A stretch of DNA of 18,702 nucleotides, taken from NCBI GenBank assembly GCA_963716925.1, contig CAVQUX010000017.1:1-18702 (forward strand), written 5' to 3'. The notes below the pieces were generated by a model. It did not search any database. It was given only the letters and a program-made list of their open reading frames with translations, and was not told where the DNA came from. Shown here one piece after another: positions 7,631 through 15,111 of this stretch. Positions within the stretch are counted from its first letter, which is position 1; every line of letters begins with the position of its first letter. This DNA is from DAISKN01 sp963716925. Lineage in GTDB: Bacteria; Acidobacteriota; Vicinamibacteria; Marinacidobacterales; SMYC01. A program made the translations under genes and the position numbers.

Positions 7631-7928
7631 GGCGCAACGATTATATCGGGTTGTCAGCGATGGGAGGGAAACCTCTACGCGCCCAAATCCTCTCACGACG
7701 GCCCGAGCGAGCCTTTCCCACCGCTCGAAAAAATCGACGCCCTCGAGTCCTCGCCCGCGTCATCACGCCGATCCCAGAGGACGTGACGGCTTGCCCGGCG
7801 CCCTGCATCTGGGATAGAAGAGTCTCCCCGGCGGTCGCGGGCGGCCGTGAGGAGCCTGATCCCGATCGGGCGTTCGTACCTCGTCCGATCCGGGCGGCGG
7901 TCTCCGGCCTGCCCGAGGTCGAAAGAGG
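7631..7928. other. Intergenic region between the minus-strand hydrolase unit and the six-gene block
   Basis: About 300 bases between divergent transcripts. The left edge carries the TATAAT box that faces the small ORF. The rest should contain the promoter of the six-gene block, but I see no convincing -35/-10 pair or operator. Open frames on both strands here look like GC-rich shadows; none shows a family motif. This is also where the left boundary of the six-gene block must lie. Confidence 0.4.
7640..7645 (-). promoter_or_regulatory. Candidate -10 box (TATAAT) at the head of the MBL/amidohydrolase unit
   Basis: A perfect TATAAT on the minus strand sits nine bases before the ATG of the small exported ORF. 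Such AT-rich hexamers are rare in this GC-rich DNA. No consensus -35 lies 16-18 bases away; CTGACA is only six bases upstream of it. With transcription starting about seven bases downstream, the message would be nearly leaderless, consistent with the lack of a ribosome site there. Confidence 0.35.
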
Positions 7929-10313
7929 ATGAGCGATACCCCGGAGGGGAGGGACGTCCTGGTCGAGGAACCGTCAACGCCGTCTGGGCCCTCGGGCGAG
8001 CGGAGCGTTCCCCCCGGTCCCGACGGCGTGCTCCCGGAGGCTTCGCCCGCGCCCCTCCCTTCTCTCGACGCGACCGTCCCCGCGGCGATGCGCGATCCCG
8101 GGGCGAGACGCCGACTCGTCGGCATCGGTGCGGTGCTCTTCGTGGCGTTTCTCGCCACGGTCGTCATGAGGTCGCCCTGGCGCGGGTTTCTCGCGGACGG
8201 CGACTCCTACGTGACCGCGCAGGCGCTCCGATGGCTTCGCACCTGGCATCGGGACGGCGCCTTGGCCTCGTCGTTCGCTCTCGTCGTATCGCCACCGACA
8301 GAGGAGTACGAGGGCGACAACCGGCTCACGAAGTGGGCTCTCCCGGGCCACCCCATCCTAGTCCACTACGCGCTCGAAGCTCTCGGCGCGGAGCCGACGC
8401 TCGTTCGAATCATGCAGGCGAACCTGGGCATCCACCTCGCGCTTGCTCTATTGCTCGCGTTTCTCGCCTACTACCTCGCCGCCCTCGCGAAGCCGGAAAG
8501 CTTGCGCTGGCCGATCCTCGTCGCTCTCCACTGCGGCCTGTTCTCCCTCCTGTTTCCGCCGATTCTTTTCTGGGGGCAGAACCTCTCGTGTCAGTACTTC
8601 ACCGTCCTGCCGCTCCTTCTGATCGCCGTCGCCGGAAGGCGCCTCCGCGACTCGTTTCCGACGGAGCGGGGGCGACGGGCGGTGGATCGCGCGGTGGGAA
8701 TCTCCGTGTTCGCGGGGACGTTCACCGACTTCCTGTTCTGGCTCCTCGTTCCTTACTTCCTGGCGGCGCGGGCGCTGCGGTCGTGGCGAGGCCTCGCCCC
8801 GACATCGGAACCCTGGAAGAGGACCCTCCGCAGGCCGTACCTCGCTGCCCTGCTGGTGCTGATGTTTCTGTTCCTCGTCAACGGCCACATCGGGATCATG
8901 ATCCATCGCGCCCTGACCTGGACCTTCGGCACGCAGGGCGGGGGCCTCGGGTTCTTTCTCGCCACGCGCGTGTGGTTCCTCGTCGCCTACTTCGCCGGGC
9001 ATTTCTACGACGCCTTCGGCATTCTCGGGTTCTTCTGCATCGGCCTCGCGCTCAGCAGGCTCGTCCGCCGCCGGAAAAGCGCTGGCATCCCCGAGGCGGC
9101 GCGGGGGATCCTTCTCGACCTGCTCCTCCCCGGCCTGCTCTTCACCTTCGTCCTCTCGCCCCACCAGTCGGTGCATACGGTCGCCGCCATGCAGTACGTT
9201 CCTTACATCGCCCTGGCATGGACCTTTCTCACACCGATCGCCGTCGCCGGAATTCACAACCGATGGATGAGGGCCGCGGCCTGGGCCGCCTACGGCGCCT
9301 TCGCTTTCGTATCGATATGGCCGTCGCAGAGCGGCTACCGGCGGTACTTTCCCGAGCCGAGACTCGACTGGACGCTGGAAGCGCGGTTCCTTCGCGAAAA
9401 CACCCAGCCCTCGGACCGGATCTTCTCCCCCGCGACCGAGATCGAGATCCTCCCCCCCCCCCAGCGGATCGCGCTTGCGGAGCGAGCCGTCCATCACGTG
9501 TACGGACCTCTAGACATCCTGAAGCGGACGGCGGAGCTCGAGGATGGGGCGGCGTTCGTCCTCTACGGACCGGCGGAGGACCTGCGTCGCCTGGGAACGG
9601 GACGAACGGCGGGGCCCCAGCACCTCGGCGGAAGCCTTGCCCGCCTTTCCCTCCGCCGCTTCCACCGCTGGATCGACGAGCGCGCCGATGCCGCCTATCG
9701 CGCCCGCGAGGACGAGATCCTGAGGGGCGAGATGCGCCCCCCCAACGAGGCCCTCGCCCCATTCGACGGGGAGCTGCGCCGGCCCGAGCTTCCCGTGGCG
9801 TTTCACCTGCGGTATGGTCCGGGCGCCGGCCAGGGAGAAGAGACTCTCTACTGGAAGGACGAGACGCACTTCCACAGCGTGTCTCCGGACGGCGAACGGG
9901 TGGTGCTCGGCGAAGAGGCGTTCTCGCGCGAGTACTTCGGCATCTGGCAGAAGCTCGACGCGGTGGATGGAAACGCCGCCGAGCTCGGGGCCTTCCTGCT
10001 CCGGGTCTTCGAGGGCAGGGGCGAAAGCGTGGCGGAGCGCTTTCTCTGGGCCGACTACGAAGTCATCCGTCGGGCCGTGGGGCCGGGACCCGCCGCTCTC
10101 CAGAAGCGGTCTTCTCCGGTCGGAGGCTGGGATGCCTATCTCGTATACGCCGGCGAGAGGCCGGTGGCACTGGCGCTGGGGCCGACGGCGCCTTCGGGGG
10201 AGTCCGACCCGTGGATCTCGGTCGTTCTCGACGACGTCGTGGGCGAGGTCGGCGGTACAGCCGAGGTAATGGAGGAATGGAAGGTCATCAAAAGGAGCGA
10301 GCCGGGCCTGTAG
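7929..10313 (+). CDS. Large multi-pass membrane protein, GT-C-like glycosyltransferase candidate
   Basis: A 794-residue protein I cannot place in a named family. Residues 1-60 are a Pro/Ser-rich cytoplasmic tail. About ten hydrophobic segments follow (near 63-80, 163-185, 194-216, 222-236, 256-280, 303-325, 340-378, 393-410, 420-440, 448-464). Residues 470-794 are soluble and acidic. The loop after the first helix contains FLADGDSYVTAQALRW with Asp90/Asp92, as in the first external loop of GT-C glycosyltransferases (ArnT/PMT type), and a later KWALPGHPILVHY resembles the next conserved loop. GT-C enzymes use polyprenyl-phosphate sugars, and the next gene looks like a synthase of such donors. 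An 11-C run (9452-9462) lies in codons 508-511, at the start of the soluble domain. The ATG has only a loosely spaced GAGG. Function is inferred from topology and neighbour. Confidence 0.75.
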   Translation: MSDTPEGRDVLVEEPSTPSGPSGERSVPPGPDGVLPEASPAPLPSLDATVPAAMRDPGARRRLVGIGAVLFVAFLATVVMRSPWRGFLADGDSYVTAQALRWLRTWHRDGALASSFALVVSPPTEEYEGDNRLTKWALPGHPILVHYALEALGAEPTLVRIMQANLGIHLALALLLAFLAYYLAALAKPESLRWPILVALHCGLFSLLFPPILFWGQNLSCQYFTVLPLLLIAVAGRRLRDSFPTERGRRAVDRAVGISVFAGTFTDFLFWLLVPYFLAARALRSWRGLAPTSEPWKRTLRRPYLAALLVLMFLFLVNGHIGIMIHRALTWTFGTQGGGLGFFLATRVWFLVAYFAGHFYDAFGILGFFCIGLALSRLVRRRKSAGIPEAARGILLDLLLPGLLFTFVLSPHQSVHTVAAMQYVPYIALAWTFLTPIAVAGIHNRWMRAAAWAAYGAFAFVSIWPSQSGYRRYFPEPRLDWTLEARFLRENTQPSDRIFSPATEIEILPPPQRIALAERAVHHVYGPLDILKRTAELEDGAAFVLYGPAEDLRRLGTGRTAGPQHLGGSLARLSLRRFHRWIDERADAAYRAREDEILRGEMRPPNEALAPFDGELRRPELPVAFHLRYGPGAGQGEETLYWKDETHFHSVSPDGERVVLGEEAFSREYFGIWQKLDAVDGNAAELGAFLLRVFEGRGESVAERFLWADYEVIRRAVGPGPAALQKRSSPVGGWDAYLVYAGERPVALALGPTAPSGESDPWISVVLDDVVGEVGGTAEVMEEWKVIKRSEPGL
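9452..9462 (+). repeat. Poly-C tract of 11 inside the GT-C-like gene
   Basis: Eleven consecutive C encode the ends of Leu-Pro-Pro-Pro just after the membrane region. Gain or loss of a base would cut off the roughly 285-residue soluble domain. It is the longest homopolymer I noticed in the window. It could be a contingency tract or a sequencing-error hotspot. Confidence 0.9.
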
Positions 10314-11178
10314 CGGCGGCGCCCGTCAGCGTCGTCGTTCCCGCCCTCGACGAGGAGGACGGCATCCCGGCCACCGTCCGGGAGGTGATCGCCGCTCTCT
10401 CGGCGGCGTCCATCCCCCACGAGGTGCTGGTCGTCGACGACGGCTCGACCGACCAGACGGCGTCCCGCGCCCGGGAGGTCGGCGCGCGCGTTTTCTCCAC
10501 CCGGAGAACCGCGGCTACGGCGCCGCGATCAAGTCGGGCGTCGCCCGCGCGGCGCACGACACGATCGTCCTCCTCGACGGAGACGGGACCTACCCCGCGG
10601 CGGCGCTGCCCGAGCTTCTCGCCTTCGCGGCAGACTACGACATGGTCGTGGGCGCGAGGACGGGCCGGGACGTGCACGTGCCCGGGCTGCGCCGGCCCGC
10701 GAAGTGGTTCCTGAGGAAGCTCGCCGGCTACCTTTCGGGCCGTCCCATTCCCGATCTCAATTCCGGGATGCGGGTCATCCAGCGCCGGCTCGTGGAGCGT
10801 TTCGCCCACGTCCTTCCGGACGGATTCTCCTTCACGACCTCGATCACCCTCGCCGCCCTCTGCAGCGGCGCCCCGGTCCGCTACCATCCCATCGACTATC
10901 GCCCGCGGGTCGGCCGATCGAAGCTCCGAGCGGCGCATACCTTCGAGTTCGTGCTGCTGGTCCTGCGCTCCATCGTTTACTTCAATCCCCTGAGGGTGTT
11001 CCTTCCCCTCGGCATGGTCCTGTTCCTGATCGGATCGGGAAAGCTCGTCTACGATCTCTTCCAGGAGAACATTTCGGATTCCGCCGTGATGGGTTTTCTC
11101 GGAGCCGCCATCGTCTGGTCGCTGGGTCTGCTGTCGGATCAGATCGCACGCATCGGAGCCCGCACCTGGATGCGCTGA
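10277..11178 (+). CDS. GT2 glycosyltransferase, polyprenyl-phosphate sugar synthase-like (frameshifted)
   Basis: A DPM1/GtrB-type family 2 glycosyltransferase split by a one-base deletion. The first frame gives VSVVVPALDEEDGIPATV and VLVVDDGSTDQT (D54, D55). At about 10498 the frame must shift to continue with PENRGYGAAIKSG, LLDGDGTYP (the DxD motif, D101/D103), DLNSGMRVI and two C-terminal membrane helices (near FVLLVLRSIVYFNPLRVFLP and MGFLGAAIVWSLGLLSDQI). A missing C would turn TCC-CAC-CCG into the observed TCCACCCG, exactly restoring the consensus S-H-P-E-N-R-G. Corrected length is about 300 residues, normal for the family. The enzymes transfer a sugar from a nucleotide donor to a polyprenyl phosphate on the cytoplasmic side. 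The chosen ATG overlaps the preceding gene by 37 bases; ribosome sites there are ambiguous. The 3' part alone could begin at ATG 10642, which would lack the nucleotide-binding half. Confidence 0.85.
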
Positions 11179-11278
11179 CCCCCGCTCCCTTGCGCTCGAG
11201 GCGGCGTCGAACGTAAGCTAACCTCGCAGGGAGCCGGCGAATCCCCCCCAACTTCTGCCGGTGGCGCATCGAGAAGCC

Positions 11279-12880
11279 ATGAAAATCGCTCTCGTCAACG
11301 TCGAGGACGGCATCGTCTCCATCGGCTTCCGGAAGATGGCGGCGCTCGTGAAGAGCCTCCATCCCGACGCCGCGATCCGCTATGTCGCTCCCGGCCGCCG
11401 GAGCCTCCGCGAGCACCTCTTCCCGTCGAACGCGGGGAGAGGGGAACGGGCTGCGGAGGAGATTGCCTGGAGCCTCGACGGCGCCGACGTCGTGGGTTTC
11501 TCCTCGATGAGCATCCACTCGGGGACGGTCCAGGGAATCATCGCCCACCTTCGGCGGGTGAGCCCCCGCACCTACGTCGTTTGGGGCGGCTGTCACGGGA
11601 TTCTGGACCCGCAGTCGGCGATCGAGCACGCGGACGCCGTCTGCACCGGCGAGGGCGAAGTCGCGTTCGCGCAGCTTCTGGAGGCTCTGGGAACCGGCCG
11701 CGATCCCTTCGGCACGCCGAACTTCTGGTTCCGCCGGGGCGGCGACGTCGTCCGGAACGGCTTTCTGCCCCTGCTCACGAACGAGGAGCTGGGCGCCTAC
11801 CCCTCTCCCGTCTACGGGGATCCCGGGGAGCGGATCTTCGAGCCGGGACGCGGCTTCGTGCCGATGGCCCTGGGCCACTACCTGAAATTCAACGGCCTCT
11901 CCTACCGAACCGTCTGGTCCATCGGCTGCCCGTTCCACTGCACGTTCTGCGGCAACACCAAGTTCATCGAGAACGACTCCGCCTATCAGAAGATACGCCA
12001 CTCGCCCGTTCCAGCCCTCATGCGGGAGCTCCGGGGCGTCAGGGACCGACATCCACACGTACGCTCGATCGTTTTCGACGACGACAGCTTCATGGCCCTG
12101 CCGCTTCCGCTCATCGAGGAGTTCGCGCGCCAGTACCGCGAAACGGTGGGAGTGCCTTTCACGGTGACGGGCGTGATCCCGAGCTACGTCCGACAGGAGA
12201 AGCTCGAAGTCTTGACCGCCGCCGGTCTCATCCGCATCCGCATGGGCATCCAGTCCGGGAGCGAGCGCATGCTCCGTTTCTACGAGCGGCCGGCGCTTCC
12301 CCCGAAAGTGCTGAGCTCGGCCGAGGTCGTCCATCGCTTCCACCGGGTGATGATCCCGCCCGCCTACGACATCATCACCGACAATCCCATCGAGACCGCC
12401 GAGGACGTGCGGGCGACGCTTCGGCTCGTGTACGATCTGCCGCGGCCTTTCACGCTCAACGTCTTCTCGCTTCACGTGATGCCCAACACCGCGCTCGCCC
12501 GGCAGTTCCAGGAGCTCGGGGTCGAGCCCGGAGAGGCCGGAAGGAACTTCAAGAGGCTCGCTCCCACGCTCGCGAACGCGGTTCTCTATCTCCTGTGCCT
12601 GGTAAAACCTCCGGAGCGGTTCTTCGGATGGCTTCTCTCGAAGGCGCGGCCCGCGAGCGAGGCGCAGCCCCTGTACCCCAACCTGCACCGCAGCCTTCGC
12701 GCGCTTTCGCTCCTTAGGCGCGCCGCCGCCCACCTGCGCTTCATGGATTTCGCCAACCTTCCCGGACCGATCGGCTACGCGCTCTACCGTCTCGGCGCCT
12801 TGGACCTGTGGCACAAGCACCTCAGTCCCAACGCGGGAAGGCCGCGTTTCGGCAACAAGGCGCGTCTCGAGGCATCGTGA
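11279..12880 (+). CDS. Radical SAM protein with B12-binding-like N-terminal domain
   Basis: A 533-residue protein with a Rossmann-like cobalamin-binding-type domain (KIALVNVEDG at the start, DVVGFSSMSIHSGTVQ, YVVWGGCHGILDP, CTGEGEVAFAQLL). A radical SAM core follows with the 4Fe-4S motif CPFHCTFC (C217, C221, C224). IVFDDDSFM, VTGVIPSYVR and IRMGIQSGSERML (a GIQSGS variant of the usual SAM-binding strand) mark the barrel. The C-terminal 100 residues hold hydrophobic and basic helices (VLYLLCLVKPPERFFGWLL) that may touch the membrane. Members add methyl groups to unactivated carbons or catalyse other radical rearrangements on lipids, pigments or antibiotics; the substrate here is unknown. I chose ATG 11279, which begins the conserved strand, over GTG 11261. 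The end overlaps the methyltransferase start (GTGA). Confidence 0.88.
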   Translation: MKIALVNVEDGIVSIGFRKMAALVKSLHPDAAIRYVAPGRRSLREHLFPSNAGRGERAAEEIAWSLDGADVVGFSSMSIHSGTVQGIIAHLRRVSPRTYVVWGGCHGILDPQSAIEHADAVCTGEGEVAFAQLLEALGTGRDPFGTPNFWFRRGGDVVRNGFLPLLTNEELGAYPSPVYGDPGERIFEPGRGFVPMALGHYLKFNGLSYRTVWSIGCPFHCTFCGNTKFIENDSAYQKIRHSPVPALMRELRGVRDRHPHVRSIVFDDDSFMALPLPLIEEFARQYRETVGVPFTVTGVIPSYVRQEKLEVLTAAGLIRIRMGIQSGSERMLRFYERPALPPKVLSSAEVVHRFHRVMIPPAYDIITDNPIETAEDVRATLRLVYDLPRPFTLNVFSLHVMPNTALARQFQELGVEPGEAGRNFKRLAPTLANAVLYLLCLVKPPERFFGWLLSKARPASEAQPLYPNLHRSLRALSLLRRAAAHLRFMDFANLPGPIGYALYRLGALDLWHKHLSPNAGRPRFGNKARLEAS

Positions 12881-13536
12881 GAAGCGAAGGGGATCGGGCT
12901 CACTGGGACGGCGCCGCGCTCCATCGGAGACCGGCGGACCACCCGGTGGTCGTCGCCTTCTCGAGCCCCAAGGTCGAGCTCGTGCGCCGGGCGCTCGACG
13001 CCGCGCCCTTCGAGCTCAGCCTGCTGGAGGTGGGAGCGGGAAACGGGTTCTTGAGCCGGAGGCTCGAGGGCTGGTTCCGTCTGACGACACTCGATCTCTC
13101 CCGGAACATGCTGAGAGCGGGCCCGACTTCGACCGCGCGCAAGGTGCAGGCCCGGGCCGAGAGCCTTCCTTTTCGAGAGGGTTCCTACGACGTCGCCTTG
13201 TGCGCGAATCTGCTCCACCACCTCGACTCCCCCGTCGACGCCGTTCGCGAGATGGCCCGGGTCGCGCGCCGGCACGTGGTCCTCATCGAGCCCAACGCCT
13301 CGAATCCGCTCATGGCGCTCTTCGGCGCCGTCGCCCCGGGAGAGCGCGGGACCCTCAAGTTCACCGCGCGGTACACGCGCGAGCTCGGAGACCTCGCGAA
13401 TCTGCGGCTCCGCGCCTTCGCTACCCAGGGGGCGGTGGTGCCGAACAAGACCCCCGTGTCGGCCCTTCGGCTTCTTCGGTTTCTGGACGCGCCCCATCCG
13501 CTCGGCTTCTATCACGTGGCGGTCTTCGACGTATGA
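12877..13536 (+). CDS. Class I SAM-dependent methyltransferase
   Basis: A 219-residue methyltransferase of the Methyltransf_11 type. Motif I is LLEVGAGNGFLSRR (residues 49-62), followed by the acidic-end strand LTTLDLSRNMLRAG, AESLPFREGSYDVALCANLLHHL (motifs II-III region with the usual LHHL), and VVLIEPNASNP. It would move a methyl group from SAM to an O, N or C atom of a small molecule or lipid intermediate. The GTG start at 12877 shares GTGA with the stop of the preceding radical SAM gene and has GAGG four bases upstream; a longer frame from 12808 would overlap that gene without support. Its own stop overlaps the next gene's ATG (ATGA). The double coupling implies stoichiometric production with both radical SAM proteins. 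Confidence 0.9.
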   Translation: MRSEGDRAHWDGAALHRRPADHPVVVAFSSPKVELVRRALDAAPFELSLLEVGAGNGFLSRRLEGWFRLTTLDLSRNMLRAGPTSTARKVQARAESLPFREGSYDVALCANLLHHLDSPVDAVREMARVARRHVVLIEPNASNPLMALFGAVAPGERGTLKFTARYTRELGDLANLRLRAFATQGAVVPNKTPVSALRLLRFLDAPHPLGFYHVAVFDV

Positions 13537-15056
13537 GCGAAAGGCCGCCATTGCGGGTGCTGCTCGTGAACCCACCGCGGTTCAACGAGCTCATCGGGAA
13601 GAACCCCGCCATCATCGAGAAACACCGGGGGTTCAATCCTCCCCTCGGTCTCCTCCAGCTCGCGGGATACGTCGAAGCCCATACGCCGCATCAGGTCGAG
13701 GTCCTCGACGCGCAGCCGCGCGGCTGGGACTACACCGAGCTCCAGCACCAGCTCGCGGCGAGGAGGTTCGACGTCGTCGGTGTCACCGCCATGACCTTCA
13801 CCCTGGTCGACGTCTTCCTGACGTGCCAGGCCGTTCGCCACGTGCGTCCCGAGGCGAAGATCGTCCTCGGCGGCCCGCACGTCCACCTCTACCCCGAGGA
13901 GACCATCTCCCGGCCCGAAGTGGACTTTCTCCTCCTCGGAGAGGGGGAGATCGCCTTCGCCGATTTCCTCACGAAGCTCCACGATAAAGACCTGTGGCCG
14001 ACGGTCAAGGGTCTGGTCTACCGGGACGAGAGGGGTCTCCCGGTGAACAACGGCATCGCCCCGAGCGCGAGCGACCTCGACGGCCTCGGATTTCCCGCGC
14101 GGCAGAAGCTCCGTCTCGACGACTACACGTCGCTTCTCGGCCGCAGCAATCGCGTGACCACGATGTTCACCAGCCGGGGCTGTCCCTATCGCTGCACGTT
14201 CTGCGACCGCCCCTACTCGCCCGTGCTCTCGGGATTTCGCTTCCGTTCGGCCGCCCACGTCGCCGACGAGATGGAGCTTTGCGCCGAGATGGGCATCCGC
14301 GAGGCCTTCATCTACGACGACACCTTCACGGTTCGCCGGGATCGCGTGTACGAGCTCTGCGAGGAGATCAAGAGGCGCCGCCTGCGCTTCACCTGGGACG
14401 TCCGCGCTCACGTGAACACGGTCACTTCCGATCTGCTGAGGGCCATGGCCGATGCCGGGTGCGACCGGGTGCACTACGGCGTAGAGAGCGGCAACGATCG
14501 CATGATCCGGGTGATCCAGAAGAACCACTCGGTGGAGCGGGTGGAGAACGCCTTCCGCTGGACGCGTGACGCGGGGATGGAGACCCTCGCGTACTTCATC
14601 ATCGGGCAGCAGACGGAGACCGCGAGCGACATCCAGGACTCCATCGATCTCGCCAAGAGGCTCGCGCCGAACTACGTTCACTTCACCATCTTCTGCCCCT
14701 ACCCGGGGACGGCCATCTACGAGGAGGGCCTCGCGCGCGGCATCCTCGATCGCGACGTCTGGCGCGAGTTCGCGCTGGATCCGCGACCGGGATTCGAGCC
14801 TCCCGTCTGGGAGGAGAACTTCACGCGGCAGGAGCTTCGCGAGATGCTGGTGAAATGCTACAAGAGCTTCTACATGAGGCCGCGCTACCTCCTTAAGAGC
14901 GCTCTCCGGCTTCGCTCCTTCGGCGAGCTCAAGCGGAAGGCCCGGGCGGGACTCTCGGTGCTCTCGATGAGCCCCGACGACCGTCTGTTCCGGGAGGACA
15001 TGGCGCGGCGGGTGCGCGAGGTCGTACCTATCGCGCCCATCGAGCTGAGCGGCTGA
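13533..15056 (+). CDS. B12-binding domain radical SAM protein
   Basis: A 507-residue protein with the standard BchE/P-methylase-like architecture. N-terminal B12-type domain: RVLLVNPPRFNE, GFNPPLGLLQLAGYVE, DVVGVTAMTFTLVD, IVLGGPHVHLYPEE and FLLLGEGEIAFADF. The radical SAM core has CPYRCTFC (C217, C221, C224), AFIYDDTFTV, VRAHVNTVTSDLLRAMADAG and VHYGVESGNDRMI. FIIGQQTETASDIQDSIDLA and FTIFCPYPGTAIYEEGLA complete the barrel. A basic tail with an alpha-helical RPRYLLKSALRLRS segment follows. The ATGA overlap with the methyltransferase gene fixes the start; a longer frame beginning at 13200 is a shadow across that gene. Family members methylate sp3 carbons or form and reshape rings. Substrate not deducible. 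It is only distantly similar to the radical SAM protein at 11279-12880. Confidence 0.93.
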   Translation: MSERPPLRVLLVNPPRFNELIGKNPAIIEKHRGFNPPLGLLQLAGYVEAHTPHQVEVLDAQPRGWDYTELQHQLAARRFDVVGVTAMTFTLVDVFLTCQAVRHVRPEAKIVLGGPHVHLYPEETISRPEVDFLLLGEGEIAFADFLTKLHDKDLWPTVKGLVYRDERGLPVNNGIAPSASDLDGLGFPARQKLRLDDYTSLLGRSNRVTTMFTSRGCPYRCTFCDRPYSPVLSGFRFRSAAHVADEMELCAEMGIREAFIYDDTFTVRRDRVYELCEEIKRRRLRFTWDVRAHVNTVTSDLLRAMADAGCDRVHYGVESGNDRMIRVIQKNHSVERVENAFRWTRDAGMETLAYFIIGQQTETASDIQDSIDLAKRLAPNYVHFTIFCPYPGTAIYEEGLARGILDRDVWREFALDPRPGFEPPVWEENFTRQELREMLVKCYKSFYMRPRYLLKSALRLRSFGELKRKARAGLSVLSMSPDDRLFREDMARRVREVVPIAPIELSG

Positions 15057-15111
15057 AGCGCTCCCGCGCATCCGGCCTGAAAGGACGCCCCTGGGGACTC
15101 GCGCGGGCTCT

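Noticed and set aside
7847..10714. A 955-codon open frame that includes the first third of the GT2 gene
   Set aside because: Only its last part (from 10277 to about 10498) reads as GT2; the rest is an out-of-frame shadow of the membrane protein gene.
10982..12820. A 612-codon minus-strand open frame opposite the first radical SAM gene
   Set aside because: No motifs, charged low-complexity composition; the plus strand carries a recognisable radical SAM protein.
13200..13532. N-terminal extension of the second radical SAM gene
   Set aside because: It overlaps the methyltransferase gene entirely, has an Arg/Pro-rich sequence, and the conserved N terminus starts at ATG 13533 with an ATGA overlap.
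13512..15071. A 519-codon minus-strand open frame opposite the second radical SAM gene
   Set aside because: Shadow of a strongly supported plus-strand gene.
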